DNA from: an uncultured Bacteroidales bacterium
GTDB taxonomy: Bacteria; Bacteroidota; Bacteroidia; Bacteroidales; Paludibacteraceae
Length of the DNA stretch: 64,000 nucleotides
NCBI GenBank assembly: GCA_944322025.1
Contig: CALUOH010000061.1
Location: forward strand, 40,657 to 104,656
Direction of reading: 5' to 3'
Positions 36,108-49,290 of this stretch are shown here, piece after piece (position 1 is the stretch's first letter; every line of letters starts with the position of its first letter). The translations under genes and the position numbers were made by a program. The notes beneath the pieces were generated by a model. The model ran no database searches, was not told the origin of the DNA, and was given only the letters and a program-made list of their open reading frames with translations.

Positions 36108-37856
36108 CTATCTCACCAACATCTTAGTGGTAACCGACATTCCATTAGCATAGCGCACAAGCAGCAGATAAACACCGCTCTGTACTGGCAGATCCAAATA
36201 GTTGTTCCCCGTTTCTATTTCATATTTCTTCATAAGACTTCCATCTACACCATACAAATATCCGACCGCTATATTCTGACTTTTGACAGTCACGACATCA
36301 CCGCCAAACACCACAGTAGGAAAAATATCCAAAGCCCTTTCCGCATATACCACGGGTACCATTCCACATGTAAACTGCGACACCCCGTCGTCTGCCCTCG
36401 TGAGCAGCATACTGTACTCAGACCCCGTATCAAGTCCTGCCTCCTCGTACAGCACAGAGCCGTCCTTCCCCTCTATCGGAGTCCCGTCCTTGTACCACTG
36501 GTATGCCGAGAACTCATACCCGCCGTTATACTCCGCATTACGCAGTCCCAGCACATCATTCCATCTCTGCACCATAACCCACGAAGGATACAGCACCTCG
36601 ACCGTAACAGGATAAGAGACATCGCCGCAGTCGCTGTTATAGAAAATAAGCTCCGCACCGTAGTGACCAGGCCTCACAGAATTCGGCATGGAGAACTGAA
36701 GTGTGCCGTCTCCGTCTGCTTCAGCCATCTCCACGGAAACAAAGCCAGCAGCAGATGAAGCCGCGTCATACAACAGGCTGTAATCAGTCACGACACCTTC
36801 AGTGACACTATAATCTATAGAGAACATCTCATCGTCCGCGCATACCTCCACGCCCTCGCTCTCCAGAACCATAGACAGTGACTTGTTAACCAGCAAATCC
36901 ATGGTATACACCACAGAGTCGCACCCGTTCACACTTTTCTCCACATACTCATAATGCCCGCTCTCCGTCAGTTCCTTCCCGTGGAACATGACAGGCAGTT
37001 TGTCCGTGCAGACCGTGTCCGCATCGGGCACTGTATCAGTCTCTATTTTCATTATGTCCAGCACGACAACGCTGTCGCAACCGGTCCGGCTTCCCGTATA
37101 GTGCAGCACCTCGCGGCCTGTCTCCCTGTACTCCTCACCGTCGTGGGTCACTGATGTCCCGTCGCATATTGAATAAGTTACAAACGTAGTGTCAATCACT
37201 ATCGATGGCACTCTGACTGTGAAACTCTTCGTGTCAGCACAGCTCATCTCCTTGTCTGTCGCCGCCGTAAGCGTCACATTGAACGTATCGCCCTCCGCAG
37301 GCACGGAAATAACCGGGTTCATCTCGTTCGACACACCGTACTCGCCCATATCCCACTCATACATAGAGCATGGCTCTCCGGTATCAATCGTGTCACCGTT
37401 CCAGAAACCGAATATACGGCTCTTATTATTAAGGCTGACCACACTCGCGCATTCTTCATACCCTATCTCATAATCCATAGCCGCCACAGGCTCACGCGGC
37501 AACGCCGATGCGCGTAGAGTGAAATAGCAGCTGCTGTCCTCCGGGAATATGATGTCCACCGAATAATCCGCCGTATCCGAAGCCTCCACATCATAGTAAT
37601 AGTCATGCCCCACCACCACACGGTCAGGGTCATTTGTCTTATACCATTCATATACAAACCCTTCGGGTACGACAAACCGGTTAGGATGCTCGCCGCAGGT
37701 AACGCCTGAAATCTCGCCCTTGTCACAGTCAAGCACAAAGTATGCATATCCGAAGTGGAAATCCGCACCGCATGGCTTCATAGTTATCCTGATTTTCAGT
37801 GTCCTGCCGACGTATGGTTCAAGATTGAGTCCTATTACGCTCCAGTCGCACCACAT
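36108..37856 (-). pseudogene. surface protein B, C-terminal part with T9SS sorting domain (downstream of an in-frame stop)
   Basis: Same reading frame as the fragment at 37902-39353, separated from it only by a TAA codon at 37902-37904. From MWCDWSVIGLN it contains a module paralogous to the matching region of surface protein D (FGYAYFVLDCDKGEI with FGYAYFTLACTGGEI), SGCDS-type short repeats (CTDKLPVMFHGKELTESGHYEY) and an Ig-like region with WYKDGTPI. It closes with a T9SS-type tail (YLYGVDGSLMKKYEI ... GVYLLLVRYANGMSVTTKMLVR). The combined gene would be 1,081 codons long. Confidence 0.83.
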
Positions 37857-37901
37857 GATGGGTTCTTGGCTACTCGTAGTTCCGGAAGGCAGTTCCGAAT
37901 A

Positions 37902-39353
37902 TTATATCCTATGCCAGTTGCGCACATTGTCGCCGTCCACACCCTTGGCATTAAAGTCAGACTTAGTGCATTCCGACAGCAGTGTGTCCGTCTCGGCATC
38001 AAGTATCTCGGCAATAATCCTCGTCTGCATATCCTCCGGGTGTGACTCCGCATACTGCAAAACGGCGGCATAGCTGAGCTTTAGCACATCCGCACCGTCA
38101 GTCACCGTATACCTGTACGTGATCGACGATGATATGGCAGGGGCTTCCATCCAATTGCCTATACGCACCGACGCTATCTCGCCGTCAGGGACAGTCTTAA
38201 GCCGGCTATTAGTTCTGACATCATACTCGTCCTGACGGTAATGTATCGTATGAACGCTGTTTCGCGACTCATATCCGTAGTTCTTGACCTCTTTGGTCAT
38301 ATACGGGTCTGCAAAAGTGCCGTAAGTACACTCCACATTTTCGGAATAGAAGTTCAGAAAATCAAGACAGTGGGTCGATCCGTCATATATGAACACATCT
38401 GACAGTTCGCTCCACACACTTGTGTCCTCACCACAGACGCTTCTCACCAGCAGCGAGTAAACCCCGTCAGGCGTGCTGCTGATGGGTATAGTATACGAAC
38501 TGGCCGTCAGCCCCTTCACCTCAGTAACTTTAGCCTCCTCCTCGACATTGGTTCGGTAGTACCTGAACTCATACTCTTCCGCCATACCGGTCCAACTCAC
38601 CACATACCCGCTGCCGTCGTCCGGACGTTCCACCTTGATGTCCGTCGGCCTGTGCGCACACCCGTCGGCAGTCCTGTATCCAAGCTGCACATTGTCTATA
38701 CACGCCCCCATTGCAAGGTTCTCGCTGCCTCCGCCGTATGTCCTCCATACGAATGCCAGATAATACTCCGGCTCATTAGGCAGCACATTGACAGTAGCTT
38801 GCACATTTTCCCACGGTATATTATAGAACTCCTCCCGTCCGTCATCCGATGTCACCGGATACATTGTCACATACGCCGGGAAGCTATAACCCATTGACGC
38901 AGCATCAGGTGCGCCATTGCTTGCGGGAATCCATGCCACCTTCAGTCCGTCTTTCATCGCCCCCGACGCATCGGCCATGCCGCCGGACTTACAATCGAAC
39001 ACCAGATCATACGCACCGGCCTGCAAACCGCTGAATTTCTTGTATGCCACCACACAGTAGCCCAATGCCGTACGGACATAACCGGCAGACACGCCGGCAT
39101 CCGGCGAGATGTAAATCGAACGTGCGCCGGCACGACGTTCTGCGCTTCCCCACCGCCAGCCGGACTGCTGCGATGAACCCTTCTCTACAAACACCCATCC
39201 AGCCGTATCAGCCTGGCTCTCAAAACTGCCGTTATATGGCAACCGCTGTGCGGCGACAGACCCGCAGACTGCACATCCCGCAACACTCAAGGCGAACAAA
39301 AGGCAAAGCCTCAAATATCCTTTCATAATTTTCATATTGTTTAGTCTGAACAA
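37902..39353 (-). pseudogene. surface protein B, N-terminal part (ends at an in-frame TAA)
   Basis: Signal peptide near residues 8-35 (LRLCLLFALSVAGCAVCGSVAAQ), then an adhesin-type jelly-roll module (YNGSFESQADTAGWVFVEKG ... CIDNVQLGYR) and a fibronectin III-like module (PTDIKVERPDDGSGYVVSWTG). The frame stops at NWHRI-TAA, and the codons after it (YSELPSGTTSSQEP) continue directly into the C-terminal fragment. A CAA to TAA change would explain it. The start ATG could be 39353 or the third Met (MKIMKGYL). It is 63 bp downstream of surface gene C on the same strand. Confidence 0.84.
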
Positions 39354-39365
39354 GGGACACGTCCC

Positions 39366-39405
39366 TGCATCCCCGCCATACGCTCCCGCTGATGGCGGGG
39401 ATGCA
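39366..39405 (-). terminator. terminator-like hairpin after surface gene C
   Basis: Perfect 14-bp stem TGCATCCCCGCCAT/ATGGCGGGGATGCA with a 12-nt loop in the 63-bp gap between surface genes C and B. No T-run, so processing or partial termination is possible. Confidence 0.65.
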
Positions 39406-39416
39406 GAAACATATCA

Positions 39417-42400
39417 TCATCTGACCATCAGCCGTCCAGTATGTACAGTCCCGTCCTCCTCAATCACACGGACTATATACACACCGCTCACGGCCAATCC
39501 CTCAATCTGCACCGGGCGACCCGTAACCTTACCTTTATACACCGTGCGGCCCGCATTATCAGTTATCTCAATGGTAACCTCACCAGTCCAATTTCCGTCG
39601 GCATAAGTCGTCACGCCAATGCCCGTCGGGTTAGGTGCAATCACGAGTTTCTTTACCATGACATCATCCAAGCCATCCTCGGTGACAAACTCTATATGCA
39701 GATGGTTGACGCTGTCGCAGGCATACTCGTCATTGGCGGGCAGTGTCTCCGAATAGTCTCCGGTCGATGTAAGTGTCTGTCCGTTGTATATGTAATACTT
39801 ATCCGTCGTGCGCACAGTGTCGTATGCGTGCTTGGTCGGGATAAGCGTCACATCGAGCCTTGTGACCGAATCGCAACCTCCTACGGCAGTCTTATCCGTC
39901 CGGTACATCACTGTATCCTGATATACCATCCGCCCCGCGAAACCACTGAAATCCATTGGTCTGCCCTCACATACAACAGTCTCATAACCGACAGTGTCTC
40001 TCGGAGTCACGGTCAACCCCAATACCATCATCCTGCTGCATCCGCCCATAGAAGCAAGCGGAATATTATAGCTACCTGCCTCGCTGTACCGTTCGCCATT
40101 TATTTCAACATACCTGCCCTCACATATAACAGTATCTTTCTCGATTACAGACGGTACGACAGTCAGATGCAGTATAGACTTGTATTCGCACCCAGACTTA
40201 TATGTGCTGTCCGCCTCATAGACTCCGCTCTCTGTAAGCTCCTCGCCGTCGAACATTACAAAGTCACCTTCACACACAGTGTCTGTCCGTTCAGCCACAG
40301 ACGGCAATACGGTCAGGTGCAGCACGGTTGTCGAGTCGCGGCCGAAGCTGTTCTCCACCACGCAGGTATAGTCTCCGCTCTCCGTCAGTTCCATCCTGTC
40401 AATCCCTACGCAGAACTCATAAGGAGCATCAGCCTCGCATATCGTGTCGTACAACTCCACATTGAGTACCATCTGAATAAGAGTCAGATGTATGGTTGAA
40501 TCGCAACCGCACGACTCTGACTTTACCGTCCTTGTATACTCATAGTCTGCCGTCCCGATACCTTCAAAACCGTATCCATCATACGGAGCATCGCTCTCCA
40601 CAAACATATCCGTGAAATAGTAATCCGTAAGCGGCACCCACACACTGACAGAATAGAGTGTGTCTGGAGCACCGTCATTCCCGCATGCAATGCGTGTAAG
40701 CTCATTGTCTCCGTAACCCAATGCTCCTGACGGCAAATGGAAACCATATCCGTCATACGCGCTCTCATAACACGAGGTATAACGCAACTCCTTGGTCTCA
40801 GCCACTTTGCTGATGCGGAAATTATCAAGGTAAATATATGCACCGTCCGCCAGACTATAATTGCTGACCCCTTTGGCCACCAAAGTAACTTCCTTGCCGA
40901 CATAATCATCAAGCGATACATTAAATGTCTGCCATACGGTTACTCCGCTTGCTCCGTCAAGCAAAGTTCTGTCGTATGTTGCACCTCCATCTATTGACAG
41001 GTAGAGCGACAATGCACCTCCGTCAGGATTTGTATAGTCCACACTGAGAGACCAGCCTTTTTCCGTAACGGCAACAGCGGGAGAGAACAGCCTGTCTGTC
41101 GCGCCGGTCGGATTGTCCCTCGAGTCAAACTTCACAACGCCATTACCATCATTCTCTACATAACGTTCCCATGGGAACTCTATCCCGTTTGTCTTCTCAG
41201 CCTGCCAGCATTCGGGTAAAGAACCGTCCAGATCGAAGTCCTCGGAATACGGTGCCGCCACCGCCCCTGTACATGGAGAAACGAACGTGATTTCCGCCGG
41301 ATCACTTATCCTGTCCTCCGCACATACGCTCCTTACGCTGACAGTATAGCGTACCGCACTCGGCAGCGGAGTCTCAAGCATATCACTGAGCATGAAGAAT
41401 GGCGCATTCACAGTCTTATGTGCAACCTCAGCTCCATTCGCGGTTATTGTGACATCATACGGGACAGTGCCACCAGACCAGAACACCTGCTCAAAACCGG
41501 GAGAGAACATAGTCTGAAGGTTGACAGGCATATCGCACGCCACGGCGCGTATCACCACAGAGTCTACGGCCAGATAACGCGTCGCTCCCGTGGTCACGCC
41601 CTTGATACCGATATTGTACACCCCGTCTTTATCCATAGTGAAACGATAAGTGAACAATGTCCATTCATTTCCTGTCACAGGATTAGCGTATGCCACGCTC
41701 AGGAAATCATCCGCCGGGTCAAACTCTCCCCCGAGCAGCACATCTACCGATGTACCCGTATTCTGCGTAAGATTCTGCTTTGCGTACAACAATACCTGAT
41801 AGTTAAGTCCTGCGGTCAACGCGAATGGGCGGTAAATCATAGCCTCGCTGTTGCCTCTGATGACTATGCTCCTATCACCGTCATAAGGTATCACGTCTGC
41901 TGCATCGTTACTCCAGCGCACAGTAGCCTTATCCGGATATTGCCAGCAGCCAAGATGCTCACCGTCATACTCTTCGAAACCGTCATACACCTCGTTGTCC
42001 ACATCTACTGTCTCCGGCTCACACGGCGTGACGAACGACACTTCGATCCAATCCGTATAGTTATTCCCGCACTTCATGCGCAGACGCACACTATACCGAC
42101 CGTCCGCCACAAGGCCTGTCAGACGTATGGTGTCAGACTCTTCGGACTGTATCTCCGCACTTTCCTCATCAAACTCCTCATCGCCAGCCAAGAGTACATA
42201 TTCAGCCACATTTTCCTTGGAGTTCATGTTGTCCAATAAGACTATCGCACTGTTTGAACGTACAGAGTCAGCCCTGACATTCAATGGCGGGACACACCCC
42301 GCCTCTTCAATAACTATATTATCTACAGCCCCAGGCTTGGAGAATGCCGCACCCCACTGTATGACCACGCTATTCTGCACGAAGACCAAGTCATAGTTAC

Positions 42401-45400
42401 CGGCATCAGGCACTTTCACATAACCGGAGAAATCCGTCCATTCCGATGCGCCGACCAATTCACCGGAAACATCTATGCTGCCCGCATCCCCAGGGTTCAT
42501 TCCGGCAGGGACAAGCCATACCTGAAGCCAGTCTTCATCATTGCCGTATGTATAGGAATCTATATGATAAACAAAACGGACATTATATGAACCTTCATCC
42601 ATTTGCAGGCTACGCCTTGCCTCCAACGAGAACGGCGACACTCCCTGCGAATACCTGTGCAAGCCAAACTCCTCCACATACAGAGACTTCTCTCCCTCAT
42701 ATATGCCGTCAGCCACAGCATCGGAAATGACCCACGTAGCCGAGATATATGAGCCATTCACGGCAAACGTCCAATTGGAGTTCTCCTCGTCATCCTCAAA
42801 ATCACAGTTGTACGGTACAGTGGCCGGAGCTTTGCTTGTCCTGAATGAGAAAGGAGCACTCCATTCTGTCGTATCACCCTGAGCACTGCCCCGGATATCA
42901 CGTATCATAACAGTATATTCAGTGTCCTCTCCAAGGTTTTCAAACAGATAAGAAGCATCTGCTCCACTGACATCTATAAGGCCGTCCTCTTCTCCGAGAA
43001 CCATAATCTGCGACGCTATAGCCTCACCGCTCTTTCTCCATACTATCCTTGCCGAGTTGTGGCTAACATCTTCCAGCCTTATATCGTGCGGAGTGAAGAA
43101 CTGCGGGATACGCTCCACCTTTATGTTATCCAAGGCAAATGTCTCATTATTGTCAACCATAGTGACCAATTTGTCAGTCCTGACAGCTATCCTGTAATCG
43201 CGTCCTACAAGTCCGGCCGCATCAAAATAAGCCTCTCCAGCCGACACACCCTTTCCATGTATGTTGCGCGTCACGAGTTTACCGTTTTCAGGTCCCCAAT
43301 CAATGTCATCCTCACTCAGCAGCCATATCTCAACCTCCTTTTCTTCAAGATTTGTATTCACCTCGTAAGACAACATGAGTTCCTCAATATCCCCGTCAAT
43401 AGCCGGAAGCACTACCCATACACCTCCATTAGTAGTGATATTCCTCATAGACAAAGACTTGCCATCTACAGCTACCGCCTCATCAGCCGTAATCTCATAA
43501 TCTGTATTAGGTCCGAAATTGCCTATACCAGTGTTTCCTATCGCGAAGATACATTTCAGTTCATCCGTCGCCATATAAGCCTCAAAGTCTTCTGTATAGC
43601 CCACTGGCTGCACGCCGCATACGGTCTCGAAGTATACAGGCCCGTACCAGCTGCTGTATTCGTCCTCACCGCATACCGTGCGCACATAGACATCATAGCT
43701 TGTAGTGGGTTTCAGTCCACGGACTATGCAGCTCTTCTCCCCGAACGGCACATAACCCTCATACCCGTCATCTACTTTCTCTCCTTTCTCCACCACAGCG
43801 ATGTGCCAGCTCTCACCTGTCATCGAGTTGACTGCCAATTCCACAGAATCAGAGTAAACCGTAGTAACAGCGACACTTGCCTGCGGACAGTCAACCTGTG
43901 CCGCCACCTCTATATCGTCCACATAGAGGTTTGCACTAAGCCTGTTGCTCACTCCCCGGAAGCCTACCGATATCTCATGACCGAGAAGATTATCAGACAG
44001 CTCATAGACGAATGTATTCCACTCTCTGCTGACAATACCTTCCTGCAAAATGGAGAAAGTCTCACCTCCATCATAGGAAACAAGCACATCCAAAGCCGCG
44101 CCTCCTGGGGCTGCCATGCGGAACGACAGATACGCCGTTCCAACGTCTGTCAGGTCAATGACCGGTGTCTTCACCATACAGGTATTACCGGTCCAATTCT
44201 GGGTAGAGTTAAACATCAGAGAATTAGTTCCGTTCTCATCTTCGCGGCCTATCATCCATTTATTGTTAGTGTCCGCCGTACCTGTCTTTGTCTCATCGTC
44301 CCAGCACTCTGAAAGTTCACCCTCCAGCATATTGTCAAAATTCTCAGTAAAAGGGAACTCGCCTGTTCCGCAGCCGGTTGTAAATGATATTTTCGCCGCA
44401 CTGCTCTCATCATCAGCACCGCATACGGCGACAAGCTCAACAGTGTAATATGTCTGGGCATTGAGACCGTCTACCTTATAAGAAGACCTGACACCGGGGA
44501 ATGTCTTCTCCTCCCCATTCTGCGAGATCAGCCTTATATTGCATACGGCATCATCATCAACAGAAGTCCATCCTATGACAGCACTATTGGCAGTCACATC
44601 AGAGACCGAAATTCCCGCAGGTTTCGGACATGACGGGATTGCCGTCAACGAGAAGTCATCAAGATAATAAGAGCCATTACCGTTGTACACTATCGATATA
44701 TTCTTATACTTCTGCGCATCCTCATCCGTAAGCGCATCGAAATAGACAGTGAACTCCTTCCACCCGTCGGCCTTGGTCAGAGTAAGATAAGCCATCGGGT
44801 CTGCGGAAACGTCATCTCCCTTGCCGGCAAAGACAATAAGGCTGACAGGCTCTTCATCGTCAGTATACGCATAGAATCCAAGCATCTTGTCATCCAGACG
44901 CTCAACCTCTATTCCGGGAGACGAGATGAATGCAACCCCCTCACCGCCTGCCGAGACACGGATGGAAGCTGTACCCCCATGACGTACACCGGCAACCCAA
45001 GCCATATCACCTCCAGCCTCTCCTACGCTCCAGCAGCCAGTCATATCCTCATTTTCAAAGCCTTCATAATAAGGGAACGCCTGCGCAGCACACTCAGTGC
45101 GGAACTGCAACGGCGTGATAGTCCACGTACCCTCACGCGCAGTCTCTCCCTCACCGCAGACACTGCGTATATAGACATAATACCGGGCATCCGGCTTCAA
45201 CCCGTCCACTGAAATTCCTGACACCACATCACCGGGCGTAGATCTTATAAGGGACTCATCGGCAAGAGACGGATCCAGTTCCGCTTCGGAAACTATATAT
45301 TCATACGAGTCAGCACCGACAGATGCCCATGACAGCACGGCAGAGTTGTCGGTAATCTCCGTGACTACCGCCCTGTCTATATCGACATATCCGCACGCCG

Positions 45401-47435
45401 ACTCGCGTAGTGTCACATTGTCTAAGACAAACCTGCCGCCCACCAGCTGCGGGACTTTCACCTTTATGACTATATGTGTAGCTCCAGATGCAGGCGAGAA
45501 GCCATAGACCCTGTTCTCCCATGCAGCCGAAGCCGTCGAGGCGAACTTCTCGGTCTGCACTCTGACCGTATCATCACCATTGCAATATGACACACTAAGC
45601 TCACTGCCATCAACATTTTCAGATTTTATGTACAGCTCCAGTTCATACTGTGCTCCGCTCCTGAGAACAACAGGATAGGAAATTTCCCCCTCATGCACAT
45701 TAGCCCAGTCGCCGGACACCATCATACAGTTATTCCCCTCATAAGCGAACTGTTGTGCCGTACTGAGATCAAAACCTTGCGCACTTGACCTCTGAACCAT
45801 GTTCCAACATCCAACACCGTCTTCAAACCCGTCAAAGAAAGGAGCATCGGCTGTTATCTCAGCCGGATTGCACAGCGTCCTGAACTTATATGCGGGACTC
45901 CACAGACCTTCGCCATCAGCACACACAGACCTCACATATACCTCATATTCCGTATCGGCTTCAAGCCCCGAGAGCGTAAACTGAGCCTGCTGCCCGTCAA
46001 GCCGCGTGCCTTCGCCAAAGGTAAACCCAGCCACGCCATACTCTATATCAAACGCCTGCGCACCGCCGCACTCCACGGAAACGGAAACCCCGTTGCTGCT
46101 GATGCCGCTGAAAGAGAGCGACGCATCAGGACATGGGGGCAGCTGCTGCAATGTCACATTATTAAGGTTAGACTCCACAGTGTTAGTATTCGTCCAGCGA
46201 TAGCGGAATGCGATGTATGTCTTTGAGCCGTCATAATCGGAGAACAATACAGTATGATTACCTACCGCCGGGTCTGCCGCACTCCATCCTGATTCAGGGC
46301 CCATAACAGTATCGACAGGTTCAAACGTACCGGGGCTGTCGGGGTCGGTCACTACTCCTATTTCCAGTACAGCATTAGGAGAAACAGAATAATCAAACGA
46401 CAGCCTATAACCGCTCACAGTCTCATAGTTGAATTGCGGCATCACTATTATGACACTGTCATTCACCGGATTTCCCTTGGGCAAATGCAGCCCCTCACTC
46501 CAAGTATTCGTAACGGGCATTACCGACTGAGACGATGCGACAAACGTCCAGCAGGTATATTTCTCTGACTTGAAATCCTCAGTGTAGGCCACGTAACTTA
46601 CATCGATAGGCTCACAGTCCGTCCTGAACCCGAACGTTCCTTTCGTCTCCACACTCGTATCGCTGGGAGCGCATATAGCCCGCACCTGTACATCCAAGTC
46701 ATATAATGTGTTCTCCGTCAAGCCGCTTATCTGATATTCCGTCTCACCTCCACCGATTATCTCACTCACAGGCACGTCCATCCCGGTATAGCTATATGTC
46801 ACTTCCCAGTTGGATGGAACAGAGGCGGGTGTCCACCCTACGGTTGCCGAAGTCGAGGTAATGCCGTCGGTCAGCACCAAATTTTCAGGCTCATAGCACG
46901 ACGGCTTTTTCATGACAGATACATCATCGAGGAACAACGCATCGCCGCCACCGGAGACTCCCTCAAAAAACACATACAGCTCACCGCGCATAGTGTCGGG
47001 TATCTCCGCCTCATACCTGTACCACCCGTCAGCCGCAGTCTCATCCTCAAGCGCACTGCTGATGCTGAATATCCTCTCGCCGTACTCCACATAAGGAGCC
47101 CTTCCGGCATAGACATTGAACTGAGCCGGGGAAAGCACGGGCTGCGCCCTGTACATATAGAAGCGCACTATATAACTGTTTCCGTCATCAGGCACGGAGA
47201 GATATGGGGCGACGAGAGAAGCCGAATTTATATTCTCTTCCATCTCATCAAGCTGCGGCGCATAGGGGCTGAGCGTGACTGATTTGCTTCCGCCATTGTA
47301 CCACGCTGACGACAAAGCCCACCTGTGAACCACAGAACCGACCTCATCGCCCTCATTCAGCCAGCATGAAGGCACAGCATCGCCCTCAAATATCTCGACC
47401 AGAGGCAGACCGACCGGGGCACAGGCCGTGCGCAC
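39417..47435 (-). pseudogene. surface protein C, main part: giant multi-module T9SS protein
   Basis: 2,672 codons open, the largest frame of the window. Roughly ten alternating modules each pair a cleaved-adhesin/jelly-roll domain (signatures such as PFTENFDN, CWDDETKTG, YLDDFSLTAIPSC, YVDDIEVAAQVDC) with a fibronectin III-like domain (ANSAVIGWTSVD, TTSYDVYVRTVCGEDEYS). The second part has at least six short repeats with SGCDS/ETVCEG motifs. It closes with a T9SS type A domain (APNPTGIGVTTYADGNW ... GVYIVRVIEEDGTVHTGRLMVR). The upstream part of the gene lies in other frames to 48987. If restored, the protein has about 3,190 residues. Confidence 0.85.
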
Positions 47436-47782
47436 CGTAATCTCATCGAATGACCACGGACTGCCGCACGCAGCCTTGAACCTAAGGTTAACTCAGTGTC
47501 AGGCGTGATGCCGTCAGTCAGCGTCCTGCTGTTTCCGCTGAGCGTGCCGAGCAACCTGTCACCGTCATAGACTTCAAGGCCAGACTCCTGATACATAGTC
47601 CAATCAAAAGTAATGCTCTTGTCAGTAACCCCGGTAACTTTCACATATTCAGGACGTGCGCAAGGCGGTATCTCGTTCACTGAAAAATCATCGATATACC
47701 AGTCAGATGTCACTCCCTTGGCGATTATGGCCACCACCGCACCCTGCGCATCCTTCAGCGGAGTCTCCTTAGTGTAGGCCAC
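47357..47782 (-). pseudogene. surface protein C, internal fragment 3
   Basis: Family-like sequence (AQGAVVAIIAKGVTSDW, YIDDFSVNEIPPCARP, then an FN3-like module) runs to DGITPDTELTL. It then goes out of frame at GAGTTAACCTTAGG near 47490; the proper sequence RFKAACGSPWSFDEI continues one base off in the main frame. One missing base, possibly a C, restores it. Confidence 0.78.
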
Positions 47783-47865
47783 GACATTGGTCCACGCGCC
47801 GGGCGCGACAGAGACATCCTTCAGCTTGGCATACGTCCCGGCAGACTTTATGTCGGTCTGTAAGC

Positions 47866-48441
47866 CTATCTCGAAATCTCCGCCCAGAGTTCCGCCGTTA
47901 TAAATGAAAAATGAGACCTCAAGGTCATTGGCGGCATGGTCGACAGGTTCAGTGTATAAACATCCTGACCGACATTACCTGCCGCAACGGCTACTGACCT
48001 GCCGGCATCGTCATGGTCATAAGCATCGGTGACCGTAAGTCCGGCATCCTTACCGTCCTCACGCTCCACCTGCCAGCATGAGGATACGTTCAGCCAATCA
48101 TTAAAATCATAGTCTATAGGGAAATGAGGCTCGCACGAAGTCTGGAACTCACGCTCCTTTGTCCAATCGGCCATGCCAAGATATTCAGCCTCACAATTGG
48201 TGCGCAGCTGTACGGAATATACCGTGTTAGGCAATAGGCCGTCAATGGTCAGTCCGCGACGGCCGCCGGTATTGACAGCATAGTCGCGCACTACCTCGCC
48301 GTTCAGTTTCAGCCTTACCTCTACGGAGTCAGAAGTGAAACCCATAGTGGAAAAGTCCCACTGCACATCAGCCCTATCATGGCTGATACTGCCGAAACGC
48401 ACCGACTCTATCGGTGCGCAACGCGGCGCACGATCCACCAC
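47866..48441 (-). pseudogene. surface protein C, internal fragment 2
   Basis: Follows the in-frame TAA after the N-terminal fragment. It carries an FN3-like module (HDRADVQWDFSTMGFTSDSVEVRL) and the start of a jelly-roll module. At CTGTCGACCATG near 47940 the frame is lost, while DHAANDLEVSFFIYNGG continues in the next frame. One missing base within GTCGAC is the simplest cause. Confidence 0.78.
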
Positions 48442-48474
48442 GACATTATCAAGATATACCTTTACATCAGGGTT

Positions 48475-48987
48475 TTAAACCGGATGAGCCGCATCGGCAT
48501 TTCCGGCAGCGAAGCAGAGCGCAAGCCTGCCTCCCGCCGCTATCGGGAGAGCCACGACAGCGTGTTCCCAGCCGTCAGTACTCTCAGAAAAGCTGAACAA
48601 AGGCTCTTCCTCTACGGTCAGGCCGCCATCGAACGACACATATAAGGCCAGATAGCCGCCATTGATCTGATAGTCGAAACTGACCGCATAGCCTTTGGCT
48701 GAGGCTATCTCGGGAGTTGTCAGCAGCGACCACGGTGCAGGCCCCATATACTCCGAAGACCATTCCAGGCAGTATGTGCTCTCAAAGCCTCCCCGGAACA
48801 GAGACCATTTACTCATATTGTCGGTCTCAAGCTGAGGGGCATCAACCCACCCCGCAGGCAATTCGCCCACCGGCGGGACACCCTCACAGTCCTCGACAAA
48901 AACAGGTTCGGTCTGCGCCGCGACAGGTTCGGACAGCATAAATCCTAAGATGGTCACTACAAACAGGACCGCTAAGTTTCTTTTCAT
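48475..48987 (-). pseudogene. surface protein C, N-terminal fragment with signal peptide
   Basis: Begins MKRNLAVLFVVTILGFMLSE with a cleavable signal peptide (PVAAQ), then a jelly-roll adhesin module (FVEDCEGVPPVGELPAGW ... ALYVSFDGGLTVEEEP). It ends at AAHPV-TAA (48475-48477). The same frame continues after the stop with NPDVKVYLDNVVVDRAP, so this is a nonsense codon rather than a shift. Confidence 0.8.
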
Positions 48988-49104
48988 ATTGATCGGTTTT
49001 TATAGATTGATTATTGATTGTCTTTTACCACATTATAAATATAAGTCCTAAAATCATATAGCTTTACCGTACAGACCACAGCTCCGAACAAGTGACACAT
49101 AAGT

Positions 49105-49160
49105 CGAGGCTGGTGCGGAGACAGCTAGAGAGTACGTGTTTTTAACCTCTTTTCACGTCA
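49105..49160 (+). repeat. dispersed intergenic repeat, copy 9
   Basis: Core GAGAGTACGTGTTTTTAAC at 49128-49146, perfect. The 5' block is decayed (GGCTGGTGCGGAGACAGCTA). Confidence 0.85.
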
Positions 49161-49225
49161 GCGACAGACTACGGCCGTATCATGGACCTACACACCCCTA
49201 ACATACGGACAAGGTGATGCTAACC

Positions 49226-49290
49226 CGAAAGTAGGTGTTTCCCGACGCGTAGACCGGGAGGAGACAAGGAGAGAGTACGTGTTTCAGCAC
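49226..49290 (+). repeat. degenerate copies of the dispersed repeat
   Basis: GAAAGTAGGTGTTTCCCGAC near 49227 and GAGAGTACGTGTTTCAGCAC at 49271. The second keeps GAGAGTACGTGTTT but changes the T-run, resembling the GTGTTTC variants at 54.9 kb. Confidence 0.7.

Noticed and set aside
39441..40499. 352-codon plus-strand frame inside surface gene C
   Set aside because: Same reason: complement of the repeat and sorting-domain region.
43059..44312. 417-codon open frame on the plus strand inside surface gene C
   Set aside because: Opposite strand of a modular gene with clear repeats; His/Arg/Ser-rich composition without motif.
36108..48987. Programmed frameshifting or stop-codon readthrough in the surface genes
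   Set aside because: No slippery heptamer or consistent context at the breaks, and both stops (TAA) and one-base losses occur; decay or error is simpler.
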